Part shown: positions 1 to 9,420 of the stretch, piece after piece
How the letters are laid out: every line of letters starts with the position of its first letter
Position numbering within the stretch: position 1 is the stretch's first letter
Assembly: GCA_963575745.1 (NCBI GenBank)
Contig: CAUYUJ010011514.1
Span: 126,001 to 150,000, forward strand
Source of the DNA: Prorocentrum cordatum
Lineage: Eukaryota > Sar > Dinophyceae > Prorocentrales > Prorocentraceae
DNA length: 24,000 nt
Direction: 5' to 3'
The notes under the pieces: generated by a model
Told to the model about the DNA's origin: nothing
Seen by the model: the letters and a program-made list of their open reading frames with translations, nothing else
Databases searched by the model: none
Program-made: the position numbers and the translations under genes

Positions 1-760
1 GCGTTGCTTGGTTTTTCTTGGCGTTGCTGGGCATTTCTTGGCATTGCTTGGCATTGCTTAGTTTTTCTTGGCGGTGCTTGGTACTGCTGGGCATTGTTTC
101 ATTGTTTGGCATTTCTTCGCGTTGCTTTGCATTGCTTTGTATCGCTTGGCGTTGCTTGACACTGCTTGGCATTGCTCGCATTGCTTTTCATTGCTTTGTC
201 TTGCTTTGCATTACTTTGTTTTGCTTGACGTTGTGTTCAGGTGCTCCGCATTGTTTGGATTTCCTTCGCTTTTCTTGGTATTGCCTGGTATTGCTTGGCA
301 TTGCTCCCGTTGCCTTGCATTGCTTTTCATTGCCTGGCCTCGCTTGGCGTTTCTTGGTGTTGCTTGGCATTTATCGCACTGCCTTAGATGGTTTTGTATA
401 CTTTTGTATACCTTCGATTTGCTTGACGTTGCTCGGCGTTTCTTGTCATTCGTTGGCTTCTCTTGGCATTGCTTGGCATTGCTTGGCATTACCCGGAATG
501 GTTTGGCATTCCTTTGTGCTGCTTTCCGTTTTCTGCATTGCTTGGCATCGCTTGGCGGTGCTTACTTGGCTTCTCTTGGCACTGACTGGTTTGCTTTGTT
601 TTGCTGGACGTTGCTTGGCGTTGCGCATTTGTTTGCTTTTTTCTTGGCATTGCTTGGCATTATTTGGCATTGCTTGGTATTCGTTTCCGTTACTTGACAT
701 TGCTTTGCTTCGCTCGGCGTTGCTTGGCTTCGGCATTGCTTGGCACTGCCGAGCAACTTC
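1..760. repeat. 10-bp minisatellite (TTGCTTGGCA family)
   Basis: The whole stretch is built from variants of the decamer TTGCTTGGCA (for example the perfect run near 468-490), with frequent 5-bp half-units and single substitutions. Three decamers make 30 bp, so the array stays open in several frames and gives spurious leucine, alanine, cysteine and tryptophan-rich frames on both strands. These frames begin and end with the array and have no non-repetitive domain. The array begins before base 1, so its true length is unknown. It fades out near 745-760 into a short GGAACCCCGAG-type repeat. Confidence 0.9.
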
Positions 761-1084
761 GAGGAACCCCAAGCCATGCCAGGGGCCGCTATAGTCAAGC
801 AACGCACAGGAACCCCGAGGAACCCCGAGCAGCGGTCGAGGGCCGTTTCTGACGAAGGGTTTCGCACCCACCCTGGTCTCTTTTCCGAACGAATGCAATG
901 CAAAGTGACAGCGGGGTTGTCAGCATTGTATGCTGTGTGCATCCGCAATCACTTTGCACTGGTTTTTGACATGTATGGTGGGCCTGCGCACAGTTGACAG
1001 TACGACGGATCGCGGGGCGCCTGAACATGATTTAGATTTTGCCCGAAAGTGCACTTTGTAGGTTTTTTCTTTTCAGAGGGATGA
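761..1084. other. Low-copy spacer with short GGAACCCC repeats
   Basis: Between about 763 and 835 the motif GAGGAACCCC occurs three times, as a transition from the decamer array. The remainder to 1084 is non-repetitive. I see no coding region, RNA gene or clear regulatory site in it. Confidence 0.5.
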
Positions 1085-1090
1085 TGTGTG

Positions 1091-1125
<35 letters not shown>
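1085..1125. repeat. (TG)n microsatellite
   Basis: This is an almost pure TG dinucleotide run with one TTTG interruption near the middle. It alternates purine and pyrimidine. Confidence 0.95.
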
Positions 1126-1796
1126 CGGCATGGCTCCTGTTCTGTTGCTGGTCGAGGTGGGGAGAGGGTGTTCCTTAATGTGAAGCGACGATCAAACCCT
1201 TTTTCGAAGGGGAACAAGGGAGCCGAAAAAACGACCTCGTTAGGCCACCTACGACCGGAGATTTGGTGGGATTCCTTTATTTGTTCAGTCGTACCTGCGC
1301 GAGCCTCTCGGCGTATGTTGCTCAGTTTTTTTTGTGGCTCAGGTCGCGAGGGGTGAAGCACCCACTTGCTCTCCAGCTGCCATGCCGTATCCTTCGCTGA
1401 GACGCTGTCACCGGCTGGTCACCTGTGCGGCTCGTCCCGCTCTTGTGAGATGCGAAGGGGTCAAATGGTGTAGGCATGAAGGTAGCTCGAGCAAGTGACT
1501 GTCCAGAGAAGTGAGTTTCTTGAAGAAGGTGATAATGATCACGATTCAGGCTGTAGAAGGTACAGGCCTGAGCAACGGCCGAAAAACGAAACCAGAGTTG
1601 AAAGGAGTAGCCGAGTAAGAATGACATGTAGACAGCCGTGCAGTTAGCGAATTGCATCGGTCGATTTATGGTTTATCATGACTTAATAGCTCGAATTTGG
1701 CATTGAACTCATGTGCGCATCCCTACACACCCTACGCCATCCAGAATATTGTGTGGACCGACGAGTGTGCTTGCTTGCCTGCGTGCCCGTGAGTTC
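1126..1796. other. Low-copy spacer
   Basis: This is non-repetitive sequence between two TG arrays. Apart from the doubtful minus-strand frame at 1322-1657 I see nothing that can be supported in it. Confidence 0.4.
1322..1657 (-). CDS. Unassigned small open frame, doubtful gene
   Basis: On the minus strand an ATG at 1655-1657 opens a 111-codon frame in non-repetitive DNA. The predicted product has a hydrophobic, aromatic-rich N-terminus (starting MQFANCTAVYMSFLLGYSF) and a basic, serine-rich C-terminal half. Its composition is more balanced than that of the repeat-derived frames around it, which is the only reason to list it. I recognise no domain or family. The N-terminal stretch could be a weak signal or membrane segment. 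No splice signals or neighbouring genes support it, so a chance frame is the more likely explanation. Confidence 0.15.
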   Translation of the reverse strand: MQFANCTAVYMSFLLGYSFQLWFRFSAVAQACTFYSLNRDHYHLLQETHFSGQSLARATFMPTPFDPFASHKSGTSRTGDQPVTASQRRIRHGSWRASGCFTPRDLSHKKN

Positions 1797-1824
1797 GTGT
1801 GTGTGTGTGTGTGTGTGTATGTGT

Positions 1825-1855
<31 letters not shown>
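1797..1855. repeat. (GT)n microsatellite
   Basis: This is a GT dinucleotide run with two GTAT interruptions near 1818-1830. It gives rise only to cysteine-valine frames with no other content. Confidence 0.95.
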
Positions 1856-2082
1856 CGTCCGCCGTTTCAAGCGCGTCGACCAGCTCGCTGGCTGTCGCGG
1901 CCCTGCTGCCTGAGGTCTTTGCGGCGTCTTCGCTGCCGCTGCCAGGCCCCTGCGGCCTCCTTGCTTCTCACTCTTGGTGCCCTTTTGCCGACTCCTGCCA
2001 GCTTTGGCACTCGCGCACCGTTGGCACGTGACCCCCCTACTCTTTGGGCTTTAGGTCGGTTCGGGCCTCCTTGTCGCTTACT

Positions 2083-2190
2083 CGCTCCCCCCGCCATCCA
2101 GTCCCGCATGGCTTATGGCGCATCCACCTCACCGTAGCCTCGTCTTTCCACCGCTCCCCCCGTCATTAATGTCCAGATGGTTTATGGTGG
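2083..2190. repeat. Imperfect direct repeat, two ~38-bp copies
   Basis: The segment 2083-2120 and the segment 2152-2190 share CGCTCCCCCCG, then CAT, then a block ending in CATGGCTTATGG or GATGGTTTATGG. They are 69 bp apart. The surrounding 1856-2327 is GC-rich and otherwise featureless. The copies look like an old local duplication. Confidence 0.5.
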
Positions 2191-2327
2191 GCGGCTGTTG
2201 TGGGACCCCAAGCGGTCTCTGAAGGCCCAGGCGCTCCTGGACGCGCGCGCGATAGCTGCTCTACGACTTTCTCCGCCCTGTCGCTGCGCGCAAGGTCGCG
2301 ACGCCAAATATAAATCTATATATCTGT

Positions 2328-2382
2328 ATGTGTGTGTGTGTGTGTACGTGTGTGTGTGTGCGTGTGTGTGTGTATGTGTGTG

Positions 2383-2424
<42 letters not shown>
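2328..2424. repeat. (GT)n microsatellite
   Basis: This is about 97 bp of GT dinucleotide repeat with occasional AC or GC variants. A 268-codon plus-strand frame (ATG at 2177) runs straight through it. I regard that frame as artefactual, because its body is the GT array flanked by GC-rich sequence rich in proline, alanine and arginine codons. Confidence 0.95.
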
Positions 2425-2428
<4 letters not shown>

Positions 2429-3199
2429 TACGCCCCTCTCCGCCACTTGCCGCCCCGCCGCCGCCTGGGCCTCCCTGGGTTAGCGGGCGGCTCCTACCCC
2501 GTTGCTCTTGCAGCTGGGTGCCCCCGCCCGGCCCCGCCCTGCGGCTGGGCGGTTCCGCCCCGCCCAGCTGGGATGCGTGCACCAGCCGGGCCTGCGGCCC
2601 TCTCTTTCCCGCCTCTTGCCGCCCTGCCGCCGTTGGGCGTCCCTTGCGATGGCTGGGTGCTCCTCGCCGCGCTGCGCCACTTCAGTAGTTGGTGCCACCC
2701 CAGCAGTTTTACAGCTCAGTTTTCCAGCCTTCGGCAGCCTTGCAGCCGGCAGAGCTGCAGCTCTGCTCTCAGCAGCTCATCCTGGCGGTATAGCAGCATT
2801 TCCTTCCCGCATCCCGCTTGCGCCGCACCCGCAGCAAAGCCTGTCGCCCACGGCTTCCTGACGAACACCTGGATGCCGCCCCCTCCTGTGGGCTCGTTCG
2901 CCGCTCCTTGTCCTCTATTGATCCGAGCTGGTCTACGCTTCCTGCGTCTGCAGCCTCTGCCTCACCCTTGGGTGTGGCCATGATGTCGCTCCGCGTCCAT
3001 TGCCAGGGTGCCTCAGTGCAGGCTGAACGCACCGGGTACTCCTGACGAAGGTCTTTGTGCAGTGACCGCCTGCCCGCTTTCACCCGCTTCCGCTGCCGCC
3101 CTCCGCCCCCCCCCCTTTCAGCCGGACAAGTCGTTCGCCCGTTCCCAGCCTACTAGAGCGCGCGTGCGGATCGCCTTTGCCGCGTTGCGACGTAAATTG
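2425..3199. other. GC-rich spacer with an imperfect ~167-bp tandem duplication
   Basis: The segment starting near 2434 (CTCTCCGCCACTTGCCGCC...) recurs in diverged form near 2601 (CTCTCTTTCCCGCCTCTTGC...). Both contain a CCGCCGCC/CCGCCGTTGGG block followed by GGCTCCT or GGTGCTCCT. The rest to 3199 is non-repetitive and GC-rich. Open frames here are GC-driven and no protein family is recognisable. Confidence 0.35.
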
Positions 3200-3860
3200 T
3201 GCATGTAATTGTACATGCAAATGTAAGTGTAACTGCACATGTGCATGTACGTTTGCATGTAAATATAACTGTAACTGTAGATGTAAACACATGTATGTAT
3301 GTATGTATGTATGTATGCATGCATGCATGCATGCATGCATGTATGTATGTATGCATGCATGCATGCATGTATGTATGTATGTATGTCTGTCTGTATGTAT
3401 GGGTGTATGTATGTATGTGTGAATGCATGCATGCGTGCATGCATGTGTGTATGTATATGGGTATGCTGTATGTATGTATGTATGTACGTATGTGTGTATG
3501 TATGTATGTATGTATGTATGTATGTATGTATGTAGGTATGTATGCATGTACAGACATATTTATATAGAAAACGTATGCAGGTATGTATGTATGCATGCAT
3601 GCACGTATGTATGCATGTTTACACGTATGTATATAATTATATATATATGCATGTATGCGTGCAAGCATGTATACATATGTATGCATGTGTATGTATGTAT
3701 GCATGCATGTATGTATGCATGCATGTATGTATGCATGTATGTTTGTGTGCATGTATTTAACGGTGTATGTATGTTTGTATGCATGCATGTATGCATGCAT
3801 GCATGCATGCATGCATGCGTTTATGTATGCATGTAGGTGTGCGTGTATATATAAATATAT
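3200..3860. repeat. Tetranucleotide array (TGTA / TGCA)n
   Basis: The first ~90 bp are degenerate mixtures of ATGT, GTAA and GCAT. From about 3290 the array is nearly pure TGTA and TGCA tetramers, with local blocks of pure GCAT (for example 3317-3340 and 3780-3818). TGCA and ATGCAT are self-complementary, so the array can fold on itself. All the long histidine/threonine/tyrosine or cysteine/methionine/valine frames come from this repeat, because 12 bp equals three tetramers and four codons. Confidence 0.95.
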
Positions 3861-3933
3861 AGGTGTGTGTTTGTGTGTTTGTTTGTTTGTTTGTTTGTTT
3901 GTTTGTTTGTTTGTTTGTTTGTTTGTTTGTTTG

Positions 3934-3966
<33 letters not shown>
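3861..3966. repeat. (TTTG)n followed by (GT)n
   Basis: After a short GT start there are about 60 bp of pure TTTG tetramers (about 3876-3935), which pass directly into a GT run up to 3966. Together with the preceding TGTA array this is a compound microsatellite of more than 750 bp. Confidence 0.95.
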
Positions 3967-3968
<2 letters not shown>

Positions 3969-4690
3969 GGTGTCTTTGCTCCTCCCTTGCTCGTCTGGCC
4001 GCGCTCGCTACGGCCGCCATTCATGTGCCTCGTTCTCTCGGTGCACGGGAAATGCACCCACAGTTTAGCCGCAGGTATCCGTCAGCGGCCCTTTCTCTCG
4101 GCACCCTGCTGCTCCCGCCTGCGGTGTTTTACCTCCCGCCACACGCCTGCACCCGCCGTGGTGCACCTCCCGCCTTGGCCTGAACACCGCCTCGCGCCAC
4201 CGTGTCTGCCCACTGCGGGTTTTACGACTCTTCCATACCTGGGATGCGAGCTCTAAGCCGTCTATTTTGCACTCTCGCTGGTCGGGGTCTGCCCTGTCCG
4301 TTCGGCCTCATAACCACCCACAATGCTGGATGCAAGTCGCGTGAACGCGTCCCCTCAGCCTTGCGTTCGCAAAACCGTGCCACGTCGCCGGCGGAACAAC
4401 GTGTGTATTTGCGTTCGTGTGTGAATTCTCTAGGGGCCACCCCGGAGTTATCTGGACGCCGTCTGTGAGCTCAGTGGGGTATCGTAGAAGCAGAACTTGC
4501 GACAGGCAAATGAACTGCGGATCGATGATTTGTTAAAAACAAAACGATAACGTCATGAGAGTCTCATGGTGTTTTGTTTTGGCCGTCATGGGCCACAATG
4601 TGATCATGTTTCGGGCCCCCACTTCTGTCATGCAGCCAGGCGCGGGCGTACCCTGCAGTATCGTACCATGGCACACGCAGCCATGGCACA
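3967..4690. other. Low-copy GC-rich spacer
   Basis: This stretch is non-repetitive apart from a short local duplication of CCATGGCACAC near 4667-4690. I can support no gene, RNA or regulatory site in it. Confidence 0.35.
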
Positions 4691-4845
4691 CACCCTACGT
4701 CGATGCTAGGGCTTGATGTTCTTCGTCGGCGCCGACATCACCCTGGCATCCATTCGCCAAATTGGCTACCACCATCTGCGGTGGACTTGACCAGTCGAAT
4801 TCGAGAACCTGGATGTCCTGGCTGCCTTGGCCTTTGGGCTGATCG

Positions 4846-5177
4846 GAGAAGCGCAGGGCCCGCCGACGTGCGACGTTTGACGCAGGCCCGCTCGTCCTTA
4901 GTGGCAGTGACTGCTACCGCCAGGCGTCATACCATGACACGTACGACCTGGGTCCACAGATCTTACAGGCGATCAGCGCCAGTCGTGCAGCCAATTCTTT
5001 TGCAAGTGGAGCGCTGGCGCCGCGTACACCAGCTTCATTGACGGACGCATTCGCCTGGATCTTTGCCAGTTGTCACCCAGTGGCGCTTCTGTCACACACG
5101 TTGGGGTGGAGTGCCCAACTTTCACGCTGCAGACCTCCGCCACCCCTACCGTGACGTCCATTTACACGACCGTCTGA
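4846..5177 (+). pseudogene. Possible decayed coding fragment, family unknown
   Basis: Two overlapping plus-strand frames read like protein rather than like repeat. The first runs from about 4846 to a stop at 5152-5154 and includes PLVLSGSDCYRQASYHDTYD. The second, shifted by one frame, ends at 5175-5177 and includes AAYTSFIDGRIRLDLCQLSP. Balanced composition and adjacency suggest a single coding segment with one indel, or two small exons. I cannot assign a family, neither frame has a convincing start codon, and chance remains possible. Confidence 0.15.
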
Positions 5178-5533
5178 CAACGGACGACCAGTCAGACTTC
5201 CACCAATGATTTATCACCGTTCGGCCGCTCCCCTATCTTGTCTCGGTTGCTTCTCTCGTCCCGCGCAGGACGTCTCCCTTTGCTTTTCTTGCGGTCGCAG
5301 TTGAGCGCGCGTTTCGCGACCTGATGGCTGCCGCGCGGGCTCTGGGCCATGAAGGGTACAGTCAACCCGCTTTGTAGGGATGAGCAACCTTCCCAAGGGT
5401 ACCCTTGCATCCTTGCCTCCTCGGTCCATCCTTGGCCGCTTTTGTCGGCCGCGCCCCGCTCGGAAAGCTGCGAAATGGCCTTCCAAGGCCCTGGCATTCT
5501 TACGTGCGTCCTTATTACACGGGCTGACTATAT

Positions 5534-5989
5534 TTGACAACACGTTCAGGTAGCAAGGTTGGTGCATCACTTGGGAGTGAGCGTTGGCCTGGTCCTCTGC
5601 GCGGCCGGCCAAACTGTCTTATTCAGTTGCTCGGTGTGACTGCTCGTTCCCTTCGTCGCCTCTCAGGCGACGGCTTGCGGTTTTCGCGGCTCGGTTTTCG
5701 GAGCTGCACAGCAGTGTCATCGCACGCCTGCAGCACCCATTTTGGGACGTCCCATTGCCGCCTTTGGGTACACGTCTGGTCTGAATCTCCTACGTGCGGT
5801 GAGATAGCTGCGACAATACAGCTGATTTGGATTAGTCAGAGGATCAGTTTGATTTTATGGTGGGGTACTGTCCTCGTGGCTAGCACCGCAGTTTGCTGCA
5901 TCCTGTTGGCGAAGTATCATATCTCTGTGATAGGAGGTCTACTATCTCATTGTTGCTGGCCTGCGACGCGCAATGTTCAGTTTCGCGTC
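5534..5989 (+). other. Low-copy region with an open frame lacking an ATG
   Basis: A 318-codon plus-strand frame runs from TTG at 5534 to 6490, but no ATG occurs in its non-repetitive part. Around 5850-5945 it includes a hydrophobic stretch (ILWWGTVLVASTAVCCILLA) that could be one membrane helix. From about 5990 the frame enters the 72-bp degenerate repeat, so its length there is an accident of repeat composition. It may be an exon or nothing. The preceding 5178-5533 shows no recognisable feature. Confidence 0.15.
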
Positions 5990-6790
5990 CACGACGGCGC
6001 GGCGAATAATGACCACATCTTATGTCATGCCGACGCTAGACAGCAGAAGCACGACGCCGACATTCTCACGGATAACGTTTCTGGACAGCATTTCGGGAGC
6101 TACCAGCATGATGGTGACCAGCAGCATGACTCCGACGTCCTCACGGACGCTCTTCACAGCAACCCATCGGGGACCTTGAGCACGATGCTGAACTGCAGCG
6201 CAACTCCGACATCAAAATGTGTCATGTATCCGAGTGGCGCCGCGGGAACCAGATCCGCGACGGAAAGCAACACCAGCAGGACCACGGCTCCGACTTTCAC
6301 ATGTGGCATGTCCCTCAGCCGCAATTTGTGGATGGGCGCCACGTCGGGTCCAACATTCTCGAGCGACACATCACTCCCAGACGCACCTGGGGACCAGCTG
6401 CACGAAGATAAGAAGTCGCATGACTTAATGTGGCTTGCCTCTCAGCCGCATGGACCGCCTCCACGTCGGAACGTGGCAGCACACCTCTAACATTCCGAGT
6501 CGCACGTCTCTCAGACGCACCTCGGGGACTAGCGTCGGCACGACGACGAGCAGAAACACGACTTCGACATCCACCTCTGAGCCCCATTGCGGGGAAAAGC
6601 AGCACGACGGCAACCAGCTGCACGACCATCTGAATTCTACGTGTGACACGTCTCCGAGCAACACCTCGGGGCCGAGCTGAGCGATAATGAGCGGCCGCAC
6701 GGCTCTAACATTTACAAGTGGTGCATCTTTGGACAGCGTTTCTGCGATCAGCTCGACGGTTCACAGCAACGCGACATTGATAGGTACGGA
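5990..6790. repeat. Degenerate minisatellite, unit ~72 bp
   Basis: A core like CTCCGACATTCTCACG recurs roughly every 65-80 bp, with examples near 6056, 6130, 6208, 6290, 6350, 6487, 6564, 6638 and 6705. Between cores comes a diverged body containing ACGTCTCTCAG- or GTTTCTGGACAG-like and AGCAGCACGACG-like stretches. Copies are strongly diverged and vary in length, so the array is old. Translated frames are serine/threonine-rich and switch frame between copies, which argues against a maintained protein. Confidence 0.6.
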
Positions 6791-7300
6791 TTTGCCAGGC
6801 AATGTGACGTGTACTACGCCAATGGGAAGCAGGTCGAGACCAGTACGCATCGACGGGTGTCTGGAGTGCTGTCGTGATCAGGCGCTGCATGCGCAGGTGT
6901 GTCCACTGGCTGCTTCGCGAGCTCTGAGCTTCCCGCCTTTCTCCTTCTCTCCTGCCTTCGTTGCAGTCGTTTTGTGCGATCACTGCGCGTGTCACGCTCG
7001 GCACGTCGTTGATCAGCACAGTGGCAACGGCAGCGCGACTGATGCCAGCATGACTTGACCGCACGCCGCCGCCGATGGTCCTGCACGAGGCCGGCATGCA
7101 CGGCCAGGCAGTCCAGCCGTGCCCTCCCGCTGCCGACGGGCCAGTCGTGCATGAGGCCGCCCGCAGAGCTCAGCCGGGCCTCTGCCCTGCCCTGCAGGGC
7201 CAGCCGGTCCTGCACCAGGCCCTGCAGGCCCTGCGCGAGCCATGCCGAGTGCCCTGGGACCCGCCGTGGCCCCCGGCGGCTCTGTGCTGCTCCGACCGGG
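6791..7300. other. Low-copy GC-rich spacer
   Basis: No tandem structure is obvious here, although CCTGCAGGGC-like and GGCCAGCC-like words recur between about 7080 and 7240. Long frames exist on both strands but are rich in alanine, arginine and proline, and I recognise none of them. Confidence 0.3.
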
Positions 7301-7301
7301 G

Positions 7302-7358
7302 GCTTTCTGTGCAGCCCGTTGCTCAGCCTGGCGTGTAGCAACGGGCTGCACAGAAAGC
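7302..7358. repeat. Perfect inverted repeat, 22-bp arms, 13-nt loop
   Basis: The arm at 7302-7323 (GCTTTCTGTGCAGCCCGTTG plus CT) is exactly complementary to 7337-7358. The loop is CAGCCTGGCGTGT. A transcript would form a stable GC-rich hairpin. It is followed at once by the duplicated GAGCTCTGCG block. No T-tract follows, so it does not look like a bacterial-type terminator. Confidence 0.85.
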
Positions 7359-7359
7359 G

Positions 7360-7432
7360 CTGTGGGCCCCGAGCTCTGCGTGTAGCGAAGCGGCGGTGCC
7401 CACTCTCAGCCCTGTGGGCCCCGAGCTCTGCG
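7360..7432. repeat. Two exact 21-bp direct repeats
   Basis: The same 21-bp word, CTGTGGGCCCC followed by GAGCTCTGCG, occurs at 7360-7380 and 7412-7432. The first copy abuts the 22-bp-arm hairpin, which suggests a small local rearrangement. Confidence 0.8.
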
Positions 7433-7542
7433 GCTGCGGCGCCTCTGGTGCCGCGGAGTCCGGCGCCGAGCCGAGAAGCTCTTGTGGACCTTCGAAAGTG
7501 GATGCGCACAGTCTGACCGAGGTCTGAGATCGAGGTCGATTC

Positions 7543-7860
7543 GTGGAGGGTGCCCTGGTGTTCTGCGCGTCTGTGGGATGCCCTTGTGCATCCTGGAGAG
7601 GGTACCCTTGCATGCTCAGTGTGTTCTCGGGGGATGTTCTTCTGGCCTGGGTCCGGCTGCATGTGCGTGCCGCCTTTCTTCCTCCACGCGCGGCAGCGGC
7701 ACGCGTCGCTCTTCCCCGTGCCCCTCGCTCCCCCTCTTCCGCCGGCGAGCGAGGTCGGCCTTGCCTGCCTGGTGACCCTCGTGGCCGCGGCCGCCGCCTA
7801 CAGCGTGGAGGCCTTCGTGGTGCGCGCGGGGGCCCCAGAGCCGGGGGGAGGGAGGCGGCG
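7543..7860 (+). other. Possible membrane-helix-coding segment, doubtful
   Basis: In the plus-strand frame with an ATG at 7550 the translation includes a hydrophobic stretch (VGLACLVTLVAAAAAYSVEA) near 7753-7812, followed by a glycine/arginine-rich segment. The hydrophobic stretch is the only part that stands out. Immediately downstream the frame dissolves into CT-rich DNA, so an intact gene is unlikely. I cannot name a family. Confidence 0.12.
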
Positions 7861-8400
7861 GGCGAGGGGCGCCCTCGTCCCGCCGCCCTCTGCTCCTGCC
7901 GCCCCTGCCGCTCCTCCGCCCTCCTGCCCTCTTCATGGTCGTTCTCCCCTTTCGCCCAGCTCGCCCTTCGTCTTCGCCGTTCCCCCTCGTCTCTCCTTGG
8001 CCTCCTCCTTTTCCCTCTCTCGCTCCCCCCCCCCGCCCCCCCTGTGCGTCTCTCAGACCTTCCACCCGCGATTTATCGTGCTCGCCCTTCTCCTCTTCGT
8101 CCCCCTGCTCTTCCTCATCCACCTCTTCCTCATTCCCCCGCCTCCTCTACCTCATCATGTTCCTTCTCTTCCCCTGCTCTCTCCCCTTTCTCCTTCTCGT
8201 GTGGTTCCTTCGCTTTTCCTTCTGCTCATCCATACTCTTCGGATGCCTCCCCGTCTTGTCCCCCATACTCTCAACCTACCTCCCCCTTGACATCCTGCCT
8301 CCTCCTTCCAGCTCTCTCCTCCCTCTTCACCTTCCCCCCTTTCTTTCTGCCGCCTCCTCCTCCTCCTCCTCCTCCTCGCATGGTTCATTAGACAGACGCC
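7861..8400. repeat. Pyrimidine-rich tract with (CTC)n
   Basis: The plus strand is strongly enriched in C and T through this interval, ending in a pure TCC run at about 8353-8377. Serine/proline/leucine-rich frames on the plus strand, and arginine/glycine/glutamate-rich frames on the minus strand, are by-products of this bias. Confidence 0.7.
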
Positions 8401-8443
8401 GCATCCGCCGACCCCTGAAGTCCCAGCCCCCAGCCCTGCCACA

Positions 8444-8544
8444 TTGAATGTTCGCTCTGAGTAAAGGATTGCTGCTCCTCTCCTCACCATCCTTCTCCTG
8501 CGTTGAACATTCGCTCTGAGAACAGGGTTGCTGCTCCTCTCCTC
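8444..8544. repeat. Direct repeat, two 42-bp copies
   Basis: The copies at 8444-8485 and 8503-8544 both read TTGAAYRTTCGCTCTGAG, then an A-rich short stretch, then TTGCTGCTCCTCTCCTC, with few differences. They are spaced 59 bp apart. A shorter pair, CTTGAGCTSCTGGCA, follows at about 8580 and 8610. Confidence 0.75.
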
Positions 8545-8904
8545 CTGCTTGCCGTCGCTGCCTCCATCGCTGCCGCTGTCTTGAGCTGCTGGCAACTGTC
8601 GCCGCCCTCTTGAGCTCCTGGCACCTGCCGCGCGGCGTGGCCTCATCCAGATTCAAAAGAGACGTCACCTGCCTCGGTCGTTGCCATCTGCCATTGAGAC
8701 CTCGCCTGCTCTTGGCGCTGCCATCTGCGCAACGGGTGCCACTTTCGGGAGTCCGTCGAAGTTCAGCGGAGTGCGGTCGAAATGATACCTCGCTTGCCCT
8801 GGTTGCTGCCGATTGGGGAACTCTCGCGACTTAAGTGAACTCCATGCAGATTTAGTGGTGTGCGGACACGCGTGGACAGAGCTCATGGTTCGGTGGCCTT
8901 ACTA
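8545..8904. other. Low-copy spacer
   Basis: This contains diverged repeats of words such as GCTGCCATCTG and CTTGAGCT but no gene or RNA that I can support. Confidence 0.3.
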
Positions 8905-9047
8905 TGACGAGGAGGAGGGGGATGACGATATTGAGGAGGAGGAGGAGGCGGAGGAGGAGGAGGAAGAAGAGGAGGAGGAGGAGTAGTAGGAGGAGGAGGA
9001 GGAGGGGGAGGAGAAGACAGACAGGCGAGAGAGAGAGGGGCCGAGGG
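8905..9047. repeat. Purine tract (GAG)n
   Basis: This is nearly pure GAG/GGA repeat on the plus strand with a few AGAAGA and TAGTAG variants, trailing into GAGAGAGAG. It sits about 500 bp from the pyrimidine tract on the other side of the spacer. Arginine-only frames here are artefacts. Confidence 0.9.
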
Positions 9048-9059
9048 AAGGGAACGTGT

Positions 9060-9420
9060 TGCAGCTCCTCTTTGGGTGCCTTAGGGCCTTTCCGGTCCTC
9101 TCTGTGCTTCCGGTGTCGGCCCTTTCGGAGCAGTCTTCGGGGGGTGGTCGTCTTGGGCGGACTTCGCGGCCTCTTGGGCCGTCACGTGCTTCTCCTGGAG
9201 GTTATCTCAGGCTGACCTGGACCCCTCCTTAGGCCCTCTTTGGGACTTTTTCGCCTGTTTTGGGAAGGGGGCTGTTTTTCGGAAGCCTCTTGGGCCGTTG
9301 CGGCAGGACCCCGCTGTCTGAGGCCATCAGAGCAGCACCATGATCTTGTCGTTGGGCTGTTATGGTCGCCGTGCACTCCCTGGGCCCTCCTTGGCACGCC
9401 TTTGCACCTACTCCCCTAGT
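9060..9420. repeat. Degenerate CTTGGG/GGCCTCTTGG repeat family
   Basis: Short words such as CTTTGGG, CTCTTGGGCC and CCTTAGGCCC recur every ~15-25 bp without a fixed period. The same style of sequence appears at 11280-11400 and 19862-20345, so this seems to be a dispersed degenerate repeat family. On the minus strand it yields proline/lysine/arginine-rich frames that I do not consider genes. Confidence 0.5.

Noticed and set aside
18-794. 258-codon frame and its overlapping partners across the first 800 bases
   Set aside because: They are translations of the 10-bp minisatellite in different phases. Frames are open on both strands and contain no non-repetitive domain.
2177-2983. 268-codon ATG frame spanning a GT array
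   Set aside because: The frame is open because of the GT array and GC-rich flanks. The translation is low-complexity with no recognisable domain.
3080-3836. His/Tyr/Thr-rich and Cys/Met/Val-rich frames of up to 219 codons
   Set aside because: They are read from the TGTA/TGCA tetranucleotide array, which is open in several phases on both strands.
7302-7358. Intrinsic transcription terminator
   Set aside because: The stem is strong but no T-run follows, and the context is eukaryotic.
7543-8391. 282-codon Ser/Pro-rich frame
   Set aside because: Most of it is the CT-rich tract. Two other frames in the same interval are equally open.
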